34,613 nt of DNA, taken from NCBI GenBank assembly GCA_041685075.1, contig JAWLGN010000018.1:1-34613 (forward strand), read 5' to 3'. This stretch comes from JAMCRM01 sp041685075 (GTDB lineage Bacteria; Acidobacteriota; Terriglobia; Bryobacterales; Bryobacteraceae). The first letter of the stretch is position 1. Every line of letters begins with the position of its first letter. Positions 1 through 10,044 of this stretch are shown here, piece after piece. The notes beneath the pieces are model-generated. The model did not search any database. It was not told the DNA's origin and was given only the letters and a program-made list of their open reading frames with translations. Both the position numbers and the translations under genes were made by a program.

Positions 1-351
1 GTGCAGGGCCACGTCGACGGCACCGGCGAGTTTCTGGGGTTGGAAGACCTGGGGCGGGAGAACTGGTGGCTGCGCGTCCGCTACCCTGCCGCTCTCGATC
101 CCTACCTGGTCTTCAAGGGCTCGGTTGCCATCGACGGCGTCAGCCTGACCATAGCCGATCTCTCCGCCGGCGTCCTCGCCGCCGCCATCATTCCCCACAC
201 CTTTCGCAACACGACCCTGGGAAGCTACCGCCCCGGCGCCCGCGTCAACATCGAAACCGACATCCTCGCCAAGCACGTCGAGAAGCTGCTCCAAAAGCTG
301 CAGCTCGCCGGGCGCCTCACCGTCGAAAAGCTGCGGGAGATGGGGTATTAG
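1..351 (+). CDS. ribE: Riboflavin synthase alpha chain, C-terminal part (5' truncated by window edge)
   Basis: Riboflavin synthase dismutates two 6,7-dimethyl-8-ribityllumazine molecules to riboflavin plus a pyrimidine, the last step of riboflavin synthesis in the cytosol. The visible 116 residues are the second of the two homologous lumazine-binding repeats. QGHVDGTG at the left edge is the repeat signature, followed by FKGSVAIDGVSLTI and by NIETDILAKHVEKLL near the C-terminus. Full-length enzymes are about 200 residues, so roughly the first 85 lie outside the window; the GTG at base 1 is an internal Val codon rather than a start. It converges on the permease gene with only 6 bases between the stop codons and no terminator between them. 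The family assignment is firm. Confidence 0.93.
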   Translation: MQGHVDGTGEFLGLEDLGRENWWLRVRYPAALDPYLVFKGSVAIDGVSLTIADLSAGVLAAAIIPHTFRNTTLGSYRPGARVNIETDILAKHVEKLLQKLQLAGRLTVEKLREMGY

Positions 352-357
352 GGTTCC

Positions 358-3081
<2,724 letters not shown>

Positions 3082-3086
3082 CCCCC

Positions 3087-3425
3087 TCACTCCGCTCCCA
3101 TCACGCGCGCGATCGCCAGCGTCAATCTCGCATAATTGCGGGTTTCCACGGCTAACTGTTTCCGGCCGGCTGGCGTGATCCTGTAGATCCTTGCCCGCCG
3201 GTTGTTCGCCGTCACGCCCCACTCTCCCTCGATCCAGCCGTTGAGTTCCAGCCGCTGGAGCGCGGGGTACAGCGACCCCTCCTCGACAAGAAGCTCGTCG
3301 CCGGACGATTGTTGAATGAACTGGATGATGCCGTACCCATGCAGCGGGCGCAGCGAGAGCGTCCGCAGAATCAACATGTCCAGCGAACCGGGCAACGACT
3401 CGTTCTTTTGCGGCTTGCGCCCCAT
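3087..3425 (-). CDS. PadR-family transcriptional regulator
   Basis: A 112-residue winged-helix regulator. The N-terminal part LPGSLDMLILRTL, then PLHGYGI, VEEGSLYPALQRLE and the wing ending ARIYRITPAGRKQL are the standard PadR signature; a short C-terminal helix would mediate dimerisation. Of two possible ATG codons, the one at 3425 was chosen because the conserved family sequence begins just after it (MGRKPQKNESLPG). The additional 14 residues of the longer frame (from 3467) are basic and do not look like the family. PadR proteins usually repress a neighbouring transporter or membrane-protein gene, and the downstream ADOP permease is the obvious target. The effector is unknown. The AAGAATTCTT palindrome at 3430-3439, just upstream of the start, could be part of an operator; this is speculative. 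Confidence 0.9.
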   Translation of the reverse strand: MGRKPQKNESLPGSLDMLILRTLSLRPLHGYGIIQFIQQSSGDELLVEEGSLYPALQRLELNGWIEGEWGVTANNRRARIYRITPAGRKQLAVETRNYARLTLAIARVMGAE

Positions 3426-3577
3426 ACCAAGAATTCTTAGCTTACGCGGGAAGATGATGCGGGTCAAGGAAAAAATCGGGCGCGCGGCGGCGCGCTCTAC
3501 AGCAACGTGCCGCAGAACGCACCACCGACCGCGCCCCTCAAAAAGCTGAACCCCGACTGCTGGCGGCTGTCAGCTGA

Positions 3578-4606
3578 CTAATACCCCTCCTCCTCCAGCC
3601 GCACCTTGCCGGCGAAGTTCCGGTAGACGTACACGAAGTAACCGGTGGCCAGCGTCATCCCCGGGATGAACCACGCCAGCCCTACCTTCAGCCCATAGGC
3701 CGGGGCCGCAGCGTTGTATATCGTCAGCCCGGAGGCCGGGTCGGCGTTCGAAGGCAGCACATAGGGGAACACCCCGAAGGCTGCGCTGGTCAGCATCCCC
3801 ACGATGAACAGCCCGGAAGATAGAAACGCCTGCGCGCCGGTGAAGAACCGCATGCCCATCAACCCCACCAGCGCCAGCAGCGGGAAGATGTACCCCCACG
3901 GGCGCGCATCGAAGCTCGCCCGGAGCTGCGGCTGCACCGCGAAGCTGGCCAGCGTGATCACGACCGTCATCAGCGCCACGCCCCACCAGCCCAGCCGGGC
4001 GATACGGCGCGCGCGGGCCTCTACCTGCCCGTCGGTCTTCATCGCCACCCACAGCGCCCCGTGCACCATCAGGGTCAGGAACGCCGCCACCCCCACGGTG
4101 ACGGTGTACCAGTCCAGAATCCCCGCGTTCGGGCCCGTGGTGACGTCCGTCCACAGCGGCAGAAAGAAGCGCCCCTCGCCGTCGAGCGGCACCCCCCGCA
4201 CCACGTTGCCCAGCGCCGCCCCGAAGAACACCGCCAGCAGCGCGCTGGCGCCCGAAAACACCGTGTCCCACAGGGGCTTCCACACCGGGCTGTCGATATG
4301 GTTGCGAAACTCGATCGCGATGCCCCGCAGGATCAACAGCCACAGCACCAGCATCAGGGGCAGATAAAATCCGCTGAAACTGGAGGCGTACAGCGCCGGG
4401 AAGGCGAAATACAGCACCCCGCCGCCCGCCAGCAGCCACACCTCGTTGCCGTCCCACACCGGCCCGATCGACCTCAGCACCAGCCTGCGTTCCGCGCTCG
4501 TGCGCGCCACCGCCAGGTGCACAATCCCCGCGCCCAGGTCGAAGCCGTCCAGCACCACGTACATGGCGATCATCACCGCCACCAGGCAGAACCAGATCAT
4601 CTCCAT
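3578..4606 (-). CDS. cydB: Cytochrome bd ubiquinol oxidase subunit II
   Basis: Subunit II of the cytochrome bd quinol oxidase, an inner-membrane terminal oxidase with high oxygen affinity. The 342 residues begin at the first helix with the family motif VLDGFDLGAGI. GPVWDGNEVWLL and FSGFYLPLMLVLWLLILRG follow, and then several more hydrophobic helices. Length and motifs are those of ordinary CydB. The start is fixed by an excellent ribosome-binding site (AGGAGGA, 8 bases upstream of the ATG). It lies 10 bases downstream of cydA, so the two form one transcript. No cydX-like small ORF was recognised downstream. The C-terminus is EEEGY. Confidence 0.95.
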   Translation of the reverse strand: MEMIWFCLVAVMIAMYVVLDGFDLGAGIVHLAVARTSAERRLVLRSIGPVWDGNEVWLLAGGGVLYFAFPALYASSFSGFYLPLMLVLWLLILRGIAIEFRNHIDSPVWKPLWDTVFSGASALLAVFFGAALGNVVRGVPLDGEGRFFLPLWTDVTTGPNAGILDWYTVTVGVAAFLTLMVHGALWVAMKTDGQVEARARRIARLGWWGVALMTVVITLASFAVQPQLRASFDARPWGYIFPLLALVGLMGMRFFTGAQAFLSSGLFIVGMLTSAAFGVFPYVLPSNADPASGLTIYNAAAPAYGLKVGLAWFIPGMTLATGYFVYVYRNFAGKVRLEEEGY

Positions 4607-4616
4607 GGCATTCCTC

Positions 4617-5966
4617 CTAAGCAGCCGCCTGCGCCGCCAGCGGCTTCTCTGTTTTCTCCGGCCCTCGCTCGATCTCCCGGTAGACCAGCAACAGGAACAG
4701 CATGGTCAGCACCGTGTACATTCCCATGAAACCGATGAGGGTGAACAGGGCGTTGCCCGCCGAAACCAGCGGAGAGGAGCCGTCGGCCGTGCGCATCAAC
4801 CCGTAGATGGCCCACGGCTGCCGGCCCACCTCGGCCGTGGTCCACCCGGCCGTGTTGGCGATGTAGGGGAACGGCGCCAGCAGCATCAGCAGCCACAGCA
4901 TGGGCCGCGACTGGTACAGCCGCCCCTTCTTCAGCTTCCATGCCGCCGCCGCCATGGCGGCGATGAAGATGGTCCCCAGCCCCACCATGATGTGATAGCT
5001 GTAATAGAGCAGCGGGATGTTATCGGGCCACTGCTCTTGCGGGAAGGCATCCAGCCCCTTCACTTCGGCGGTCCAGCGGCGCCAGGTCAGCAGGCTCAGG
5101 GCATTCGGCACCGTGATGGGATTGTCCAGCCGCTGGTTCTCCACGTCCGGCTGCCCGATCAATGCGATCGGGGCGCCGCGCTCGGTGCGGAACAGCCCCT
5201 CCATGGCGGCCAGCGTCGGCCCCTGGTGCGTGGCCACGTTCACCGCCTGCGCATCGCCGGTGGGGAAGGCCAGCAGCACGGCCGAGACAAGCCCCGCCGT
5301 CACCCCCATGCGCACAAACGTGCGGCCGTAAGGCTCGTGCTTCCCGTGCAACAGGTAGAACGCTCCCACCGCCGCCATCACGAAGCTCGCGGTCACCACC
5401 GAACCGATCATGGTATGGGCGTACTGCCACGGCAGCCAGGGATTCAACAGCAGCGCCCAGAAGCTGTCCAGCACGATCTCCCCCGCGGGACCCATCGTGT
5501 ATCCCACCGGGTGCTGCATCCAGGCGTTGGTCGCCACGATGAAGAACCCGCTCAGCCAGGCCCCCAGGCACACCATGAAGGCCGCGAACCAGTGGCCCCG
5601 AGGCCCCAGGCGCCGCTCCCCAAACAGGAACAGCCCCAGAAAAGTCGACTCCAGGAAGAACGAAAAGACCCCCTCCATGGCCAGAGTCTGGCCGATCACT
5701 CCGCCGGCGGCATGGGAAAACCGCGACCAGTTGGTCCCGAACTGAAACTCCATCGGAATCCCCGAGACCACCCCCATGGCGAAGTTGATGGCGAAGATCT
5801 TGGCCCAGAAGCGGGCCGAGCGGTTGTAGTGTTCGTCGCCGGTTCTGAGCGCCATGGTCTTGAGCACTACGATCAGCAGCGCCAACCCCATGGTCAGTTG
5901 CGGAAAGATGTAATGAAACGTCACTGTAAAGGCGAAATGCAGGCGATGAATAGCCAGCGCATCCAT
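4617..5966 (-). CDS. cydA: Cytochrome bd ubiquinol oxidase subunit I
   Basis: Haem- and quinol-binding subunit of cytochrome bd oxidase, 449 residues. The probable haem axial ligand of the first helix is His18 (FTVTFHYIFPQ). EGVFSFFLEST carries the paired acidic residues of the proton path, QYAHTMIGS has the second conserved His, and GRQPW is the quinol-oxidase signature. The total length and the short stretch around EVKGLDAFPQEQWP place it in the short-Q-loop class, unlike the longer E. coli protein. The helix usually carrying an Arg-x-Met pair reads YSYHIMVGLG, so His stands where Arg is usual. ATG 5966 follows CGAGGAGTC at good spacing and aligns with the family start. A 92-base gap separates it from the upstream cyclase gene, so it may have its own promoter. 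Confidence 0.95.
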   Translation of the reverse strand: MDALAIHRLHFAFTVTFHYIFPQLTMGLALLIVVLKTMALRTGDEHYNRSARFWAKIFAINFAMGVVSGIPMEFQFGTNWSRFSHAAGGVIGQTLAMEGVFSFFLESTFLGLFLFGERRLGPRGHWFAAFMVCLGAWLSGFFIVATNAWMQHPVGYTMGPAGEIVLDSFWALLLNPWLPWQYAHTMIGSVVTASFVMAAVGAFYLLHGKHEPYGRTFVRMGVTAGLVSAVLLAFPTGDAQAVNVATHQGPTLAAMEGLFRTERGAPIALIGQPDVENQRLDNPITVPNALSLLTWRRWTAEVKGLDAFPQEQWPDNIPLLYYSYHIMVGLGTIFIAAMAAAAWKLKKGRLYQSRPMLWLLMLLAPFPYIANTAGWTTAEVGRQPWAIYGLMRTADGSSPLVSAGNALFTLIGFMGMYTVLTMLFLLLVYREIERGPEKTEKPLAAQAAA

Positions 5967-6058
5967 AGCAACAGACTCCTCGCGTTTGGGACAATCGCGC
6001 CCCGTAATCCCCAAATTGGATGCTGGAACCGGACCCCAGGCTACCAAAAAAATCTGCG

Positions 6059-6706
6059 CTAAACGAGGGCGAACGCCCGTACCGGGAAGGACCCCATGCG
6101 CCGCACCTTCACCGGCACGGCAAAAAACCGGAAGCCTGCAGCCGGCAGCTCGCCCAACCGGCAGAGGTGCTCGCAGATGGGGATGCCCGCACCCAGGAGA
6201 ATGCTGTGCACCGGGCGGGTCAAATCTTCGGTGTCGTCGATATTCAGGGAATCGATCCCCACCAGCGCCGCCCCGCGCCCGGCCAATGCTTGCGCCCCAT
6301 CGGCCGTCAGGAAGGGATGGCCGTCGAAGTAGGCGCGGGTGCCCCAGTGGCGGTCCCAGCCGGTGCGGATCAGCACCGCCTTGCCGTCCACCTCGATATC
6401 TTCGAAAGCCGCCGACCCGGTGGCCCGCCCGGAGGCTTCCACCACCACCGCCTCCAGGTCCGCCACGCTTTCCAGCGGCAGCTCCGCCATGTCGCGCCCC
6501 TCGGCATAGCGGTGGAACGGCGCATCCAGGTAGGTGCCGCTATTCGCCACCATCTCGATGCGCGCAATCTGGAACTCCGTGCCATCGGCGTAGATCCGCC
6601 GCGACTCCTCCCGGGTCAGATACTGCGTAATCGAGGGCGCGGGAAGCCCGGGGTAAGTCAGGGTGCCCTCGTCCAGGGCGTGGCTCAGATCCACCAGGCG
6701 CGGCAT
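6059..6706 (-). CDS. Cyclase-family protein (kynurenine formamidase-like fold)
   Basis: A 215-residue protein of the metal-dependent cyclase/arylformamidase family (PF04199), whose members hydrolyse N-formylkynurenine, isatin and similar substrates. Family features: the VDLSHALDEGTLTYPG start, the block NSGTYLDAPFH at residues 55-65, GKAVLIRTGWDRHWG, GIDSLNIDD and the C-terminal AGFRFFAVPVKV. The canonical metal motif is HxGTHxDxPxH; here the first and second His are Asn55 and Tyr59, while Asp61 and His65 remain. It may therefore bind metal differently or belong to a variant subgroup. No kynurenine-pathway genes are nearby. It starts directly after the stop of the FxLYD gene, with no bases between, indicating translational coupling. 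The exact substrate cannot be read from the sequence. Confidence 0.82.
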   Translation of the reverse strand: MPRLVDLSHALDEGTLTYPGLPAPSITQYLTREESRRIYADGTEFQIARIEMVANSGTYLDAPFHRYAEGRDMAELPLESVADLEAVVVEASGRATGSAAFEDIEVDGKAVLIRTGWDRHWGTRAYFDGHPFLTADGAQALAGRGAALVGIDSLNIDDTEDLTRPVHSILLGAGIPICEHLCRLGELPAAGFRFFAVPVKVRRMGSFPVRAFALV

Positions 6707-7180
6707 TTATGCGAAATCGATACGCGCGATTACCAGTTGCGGCATTCCCTGGTTCCAGCTCTCGGGAATGCTATCGAACGGCAGCCGGAAGCTCTTGATC
6801 TCCCCCGGCGCCAGGCTGCCCATCCTCTGCGAAACAATCGGCACCCGCTCCCTGAGCACCACCTGGCCGTAATGATCGTAGAAGATGCAGTTGATCTCCA
6901 CCAGCCGCAGCACGCGGTCGCCGTCGTTTCCGATCTTGCCGGTAATCTCCACCACCGCCTGCTTCAGGTAGCTCTCGTGGGCCTGCATCTCCACGTCGTA
7001 GAGGCGCAGGTTGCTCACATAGGCCTTCGCATCGCCGGTAAGCGGCGGCGGAGGGGGCGCCGGCTTGCGCGACTCGCGCTCCAGAAACCAGAAGAACAGC
7101 CCACCCGCCACGGCCGCCAGCGCGATCACCACCACAATCGGCGGAACGGATATCTTGTTCTCAGCTCTCTTATCTGCCAC
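6707..7180 (-). CDS. Membrane-anchored FxLYD-domain protein, function unknown
   Basis: A 157-residue protein with a short basic N-terminus, one transmembrane helix (about residues 13-34), a Pro-rich linker (PAPPPPP) and an extracytoplasmic beta-sandwich-like domain. The phrase VSNLRLYDVEMQ and the later GKIGNDGDRVLRLVEINCIFYD resemble FxLYD/DUF2393-type domains; no enzyme motif is visible. The start is a GTG at 7180 that overlaps the 3' end of pmbA by 11 bases, with a GGAG about 10 bases upstream. The next ATG in frame would remove the membrane anchor. It sits between pmbA and the cyclase gene in an unbroken array. The C-terminus (PQLVIARIDFA) ends flush with the next gene. The role is unknown; an envelope location is inferred from the anchor. 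Confidence 0.75.
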   Translation of the reverse strand: MADKRAENKISVPPIVVVIALAAVAGGLFFWFLERESRKPAPPPPPLTGDAKAYVSNLRLYDVEMQAHESYLKQAVVEITGKIGNDGDRVLRLVEINCIFYDHYGQVVLRERVPIVSQRMGSLAPGEIKSFRLPFDSIPESWNQGMPQLVIARIDFA

Positions 7181-8516
7181 CGACGGTCATCTCCGGCACG
7201 AGCAGGGTCGGCGCGGCTATCGAACCACGGAACTCCAGGTCGCTGCCGATGGTTTCCATCCCCATCAGCATCTCCCGCAGGTTGCCCGCGATGGTGACCT
7301 CGGCAACCGGAAAAGCCGGCTCGCCATCCCGGATCCACAGGCCCGCCGCCCCGCGCGAGTAGTCTCCGGTCACGATGTTAACACCGAAACCGATCAGTTC
7401 GGTGACATAAAACCCGTTCCGCACCCCCGCGATGATGCGCTCCGGCGGCAGTTCGCCCTTTTCGATGAACAGGTTGCCGTGCCCGATCCCGGCGTTGCCG
7501 GCCAGCCCCCGGGAGGCGTTGCCGGTGGTCTTGAGGCCCAGCTTGCGGGCCGCGTAGGTGTTCAGCAGGTAGCTCTTCAGCACACCCTTCTCGATCACCA
7601 CGGTGCGCCGCGAGGGCACCCCTTCGTCGTCGAACGGGGTGGTGCCGAAAAGCGCCGGCAGGGTGGCATCGTCCACCACCGTGAGCTTCTCGGAGGCCAC
7701 CTGCTCCCCCAGCCGGCCCGCCAGGAAGGATTCGTGCCGGTAGACCGCAATCCCGTGCACCGCCTCGAAGATGTTCTCCACCAGGCTGCGCGCCACGCGC
7801 GGCTCGAAGATCACGGGCACCCGCTGGGTTTCCACCTTCACCGCGCCCAGCCGCCGCAGCGCCCGCCGCGCCGCCGTCAGCCCGATCTGCTCGGGCGGCT
7901 CCAGCCCCGACGCTCCGCGCGCCAGCGAAAACCAGTAGTCGCGCTCCATCGAACTGCCCTCGCGCGCCACCGGCACCGTGCTCAACGAGCAGTAGCTGGT
8001 GCGGTATTCGCCCGCGAAGCCGCGCGAGTTGGCAAAGGCGTTCCGGCCCATGTGAGAGTCGTAGGAGGCGCCTTCGGAATTCACGATGCGCGGATCGGCC
8101 GCCAGCGCCGCCTCCTCGGTGCGGCGCGCCAGCTCGATGCGATGCGGGGTATCGAGTTCTCCCACGTCGGAGCACCACAGCCGCAGGTCGCCCTCGAGCG
8201 AACCCAGCTCCTCCGGTTCCGGCAGCCCCGCGTGGGGATCCTCGGTGGTGACTTCGGCCAGTTCGATCGCCGACCGCACCAGGTGCCGGATGCCGTCCGG
8301 CAGCAGGTCCGACGTGTAGGCCGAGCCCGTCCGCCGCCCCCGCAGGATGCGCAGCCCGGCGCCGCGCGAAGAGGCCTCCTTCAATGTCTCCAGTTCCCGC
8401 ATCCGCACGTTGGCCGAAAACTCGTCGCCCTCGGCAATGGTGCACTCGGCATCGGTGGCGCCGGCCTCGAGCGCCTGCCGCACGATATCGGACGCCAGTT
8501 CCAGAAGCTCGCTCAA
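7170..8516 (-). CDS. pmbA: TldE/PmbA-family protein, partner of TldD
   Basis: PmbA (TldE) pairs with TldD as a heterodimeric metalloprotease that, in Enterobacteria, trims modified peptides such as microcin B17 and can degrade unfolded peptides. The 448-residue protein begins LSELLELASDIVRQAL and contains the family segments RGAGLRILRGRRTG, NTYAARKLGLKTTGNASRG and SRGAAGLWIRDGEP. As expected for the TldE side, there is no HExxxH motif. The start is TTG at 8516, overlapping the tldD stop (TTGA) behind a strong GGGAGGA, six bases away. No alternative start in this frame fits: the open frame further upstream lies inside tldD. The overlap argues for equimolar, coupled synthesis with TldD. Confidence 0.9.
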   Translation of the reverse strand: MSELLELASDIVRQALEAGATDAECTIAEGDEFSANVRMRELETLKEASSRGAGLRILRGRRTGSAYTSDLLPDGIRHLVRSAIELAEVTTEDPHAGLPEPEELGSLEGDLRLWCSDVGELDTPHRIELARRTEEAALAADPRIVNSEGASYDSHMGRNAFANSRGFAGEYRTSYCSLSTVPVAREGSSMERDYWFSLARGASGLEPPEQIGLTAARRALRRLGAVKVETQRVPVIFEPRVARSLVENIFEAVHGIAVYRHESFLAGRLGEQVASEKLTVVDDATLPALFGTTPFDDEGVPSRRTVVIEKGVLKSYLLNTYAARKLGLKTTGNASRGLAGNAGIGHGNLFIEKGELPPERIIAGVRNGFYVTELIGFGVNIVTGDYSRGAAGLWIRDGEPAFPVAEVTIAGNLREMLMGMETIGSDLEFRGSIAAPTLLVPEMTVGGR

Positions 8517-9943
8517 GCGGTTCCTCCCACGGTCATTCGGTCGATCCGGATCGTGGGGATCCCAACCCCCACCGGCACGCTCTGCCCCTCTTTGCCGCAG
8601 ATGCCCACGCCTTCGTCGAGCGCCAGGTCGTTGCCCACCGCGCTGACGTATTTCAACGCCTCCGGGCCGTTGCCGATCAGGGTGGCGTTGCGCACCGGGC
8701 TGGTCACCCGGCCGCCCTCGATCAGGTAGGCCTCCGACGCGGAAAAGACGAAGTTGCCGCTGGTGATATCCACCTGCCCGCCGCCGAAGTTCACCGCGTA
8801 GAGACCCTTGGGCACCGAGCGGATGATCTCCTCCGGGTCGCTCTCCCCGGCCAGCATGAAGGTGTTGGTCATGCGCGGCATGGGGATGTGGGCGTAGCTT
8901 TCGCGCCGCCCGCTGCCGGTTTCCGAGGCGCCCAGAATGCGGCTGGAGAGCTTGTCCTGCAAGTAGCCGCGCAGCACGCCGTTCTCGATCAGCACGTTGC
9001 GGCCGGTGGGGTGGCCTTCGTCGTCCACGTTCACCGAGCCGCGCCGCCGCGCGATGGTGCCGTCGTCCACCACCGTACACAACGGGCTGGCCACCTGCTC
9101 GCCGATGCGCCCGCTGAAGGCCGAAACCTGCTTGCGGTTGAAGTCCGCTTCGAGGCCATGCCCCACCGCCTCGTGCAGCAGGATGCCGGGCCAGCCCGGG
9201 CCGAGCACCACGGTCATCTCGCCGGCCGGAGCGTCCACGGCCTCCAGCATGGCGATGGCCTGCCGGGCGGCCTCTTTGGCGAAGTGTTCGGGCGTTTTCT
9301 CCTGGTGGAAGAAGGAGAGTTCCACGCGGCCCCCGCCGCCGGCCTGCCCGCGCTGCGGCTCCCCGCCATCCTGACGGGCCAGCACCGCGACGCTCAGCCG
9401 CGCCAGCGGCTGCCGGTCAACAGCCAGCACCCCGTCGCTGGTGGCCACCAGGATTTCCCGCAGGTTATCCGCATAGCCCACCTGCACCTGGAAGACGCGC
9501 GGGTCGTAGGCGCGCGCCGTGACGTCGGCCCGCCGCACCAGTTCCGTGCGCTCGGCGAACTCCGCCTCGGTGGGGGCCATCAGCACGGGGTAGAGATTCC
9601 GCCCGGCCCGCTCCTGGAGCCCGACTTTATCCACCTGGGACGGCCCCGCGGCGATATGCGCCGCCACCCGGGCCGCCCGCCGGATCTTCTCCGGGCTGAG
9701 GTCGTCGCTATAGGCGTAACCGGTGCGCTCCCCCGCGATCACCCGGACCCCAACCCCCATCGAAACTCCCTGCGTGGCGCTCTTGATGATCGATTCGTCC
9801 ACGCTGATGGAGCTGGTGGCCAGGTACTCGAAATACAGGTCCGCGTAATCGCCCCCCCGGGATAGAGCCTCACCCAGGTACGCTTCCAAATCGTTCCGGG
9901 TGATCCCAAACCGCGCGGCAAAAACAGACTCGGCAAACCGCAT
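8513..9943 (-). CDS. tldD: TldD-family metalloprotease
   Basis: Catalytic subunit of the TldD/TldE protease, 476 residues. The zinc motif HEAVGH is at 257-262 (within GILLHEAVGHGLEAD) and a conserved Cys lies in GICGKEGQ near residue 452, both as in characterised TldD proteins. The N-terminal domain contains the usual DYADLYFEY and GVGVRVIAGERTGYAYSD segments; NTFMLAGESDPEEII and SGNFVFSASEAYLIEGG complete the C-terminal half. Length is typical. The first ATG of the frame is used; the ribosome-binding site is weak. It heads the array tldD-pmbA-FxLYD-cyclase-cydAB. No recognisable peptide precursor or modifying enzyme lies next to it, so its natural substrate here is unknown. Confidence 0.95.
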   Translation of the reverse strand: MRFAESVFAARFGITRNDLEAYLGEALSRGGDYADLYFEYLATSSISVDESIIKSATQGVSMGVGVRVIAGERTGYAYSDDLSPEKIRRAARVAAHIAAGPSQVDKVGLQERAGRNLYPVLMAPTEAEFAERTELVRRADVTARAYDPRVFQVQVGYADNLREILVATSDGVLAVDRQPLARLSVAVLARQDGGEPQRGQAGGGGRVELSFFHQEKTPEHFAKEAARQAIAMLEAVDAPAGEMTVVLGPGWPGILLHEAVGHGLEADFNRKQVSAFSGRIGEQVASPLCTVVDDGTIARRRGSVNVDDEGHPTGRNVLIENGVLRGYLQDKLSSRILGASETGSGRRESYAHIPMPRMTNTFMLAGESDPEEIIRSVPKGLYAVNFGGGQVDITSGNFVFSASEAYLIEGGRVTSPVRNATLIGNGPEALKYVSAVGNDLALDEGVGICGKEGQSVPVGVGIPTIRIDRMTVGGTA

Positions 9944-10044
9944 AACTTCAGGCTAGCATGGGGGGCCGCACCAGCCTGGGCGATCTGCAGCGTTACCCGG
10001 GAGCGTTCCTGCGAGTTTCAAGACACTTCCGTGCCGGCGTCCCG

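Noticed and set aside
3082..3222. N-terminal extension of the ADOP permease
   Set aside because: It would overlap the PadR gene, lacks family similarity, and a good ribosome-binding site precedes 3081/3078.
4446..6062. Long open frame on the plus strand opposite cydA and cydB
   Set aside because: It is Gln/Pro/His/Arg-rich without a family resemblance and lies entirely opposite strongly conserved genes; typical of GC-rich DNA.
6575..6610. TGGCACG on the minus strand within the cyclase gene
   Set aside because: The nearest TTGC is too far away for a sigma-54 -12 element.
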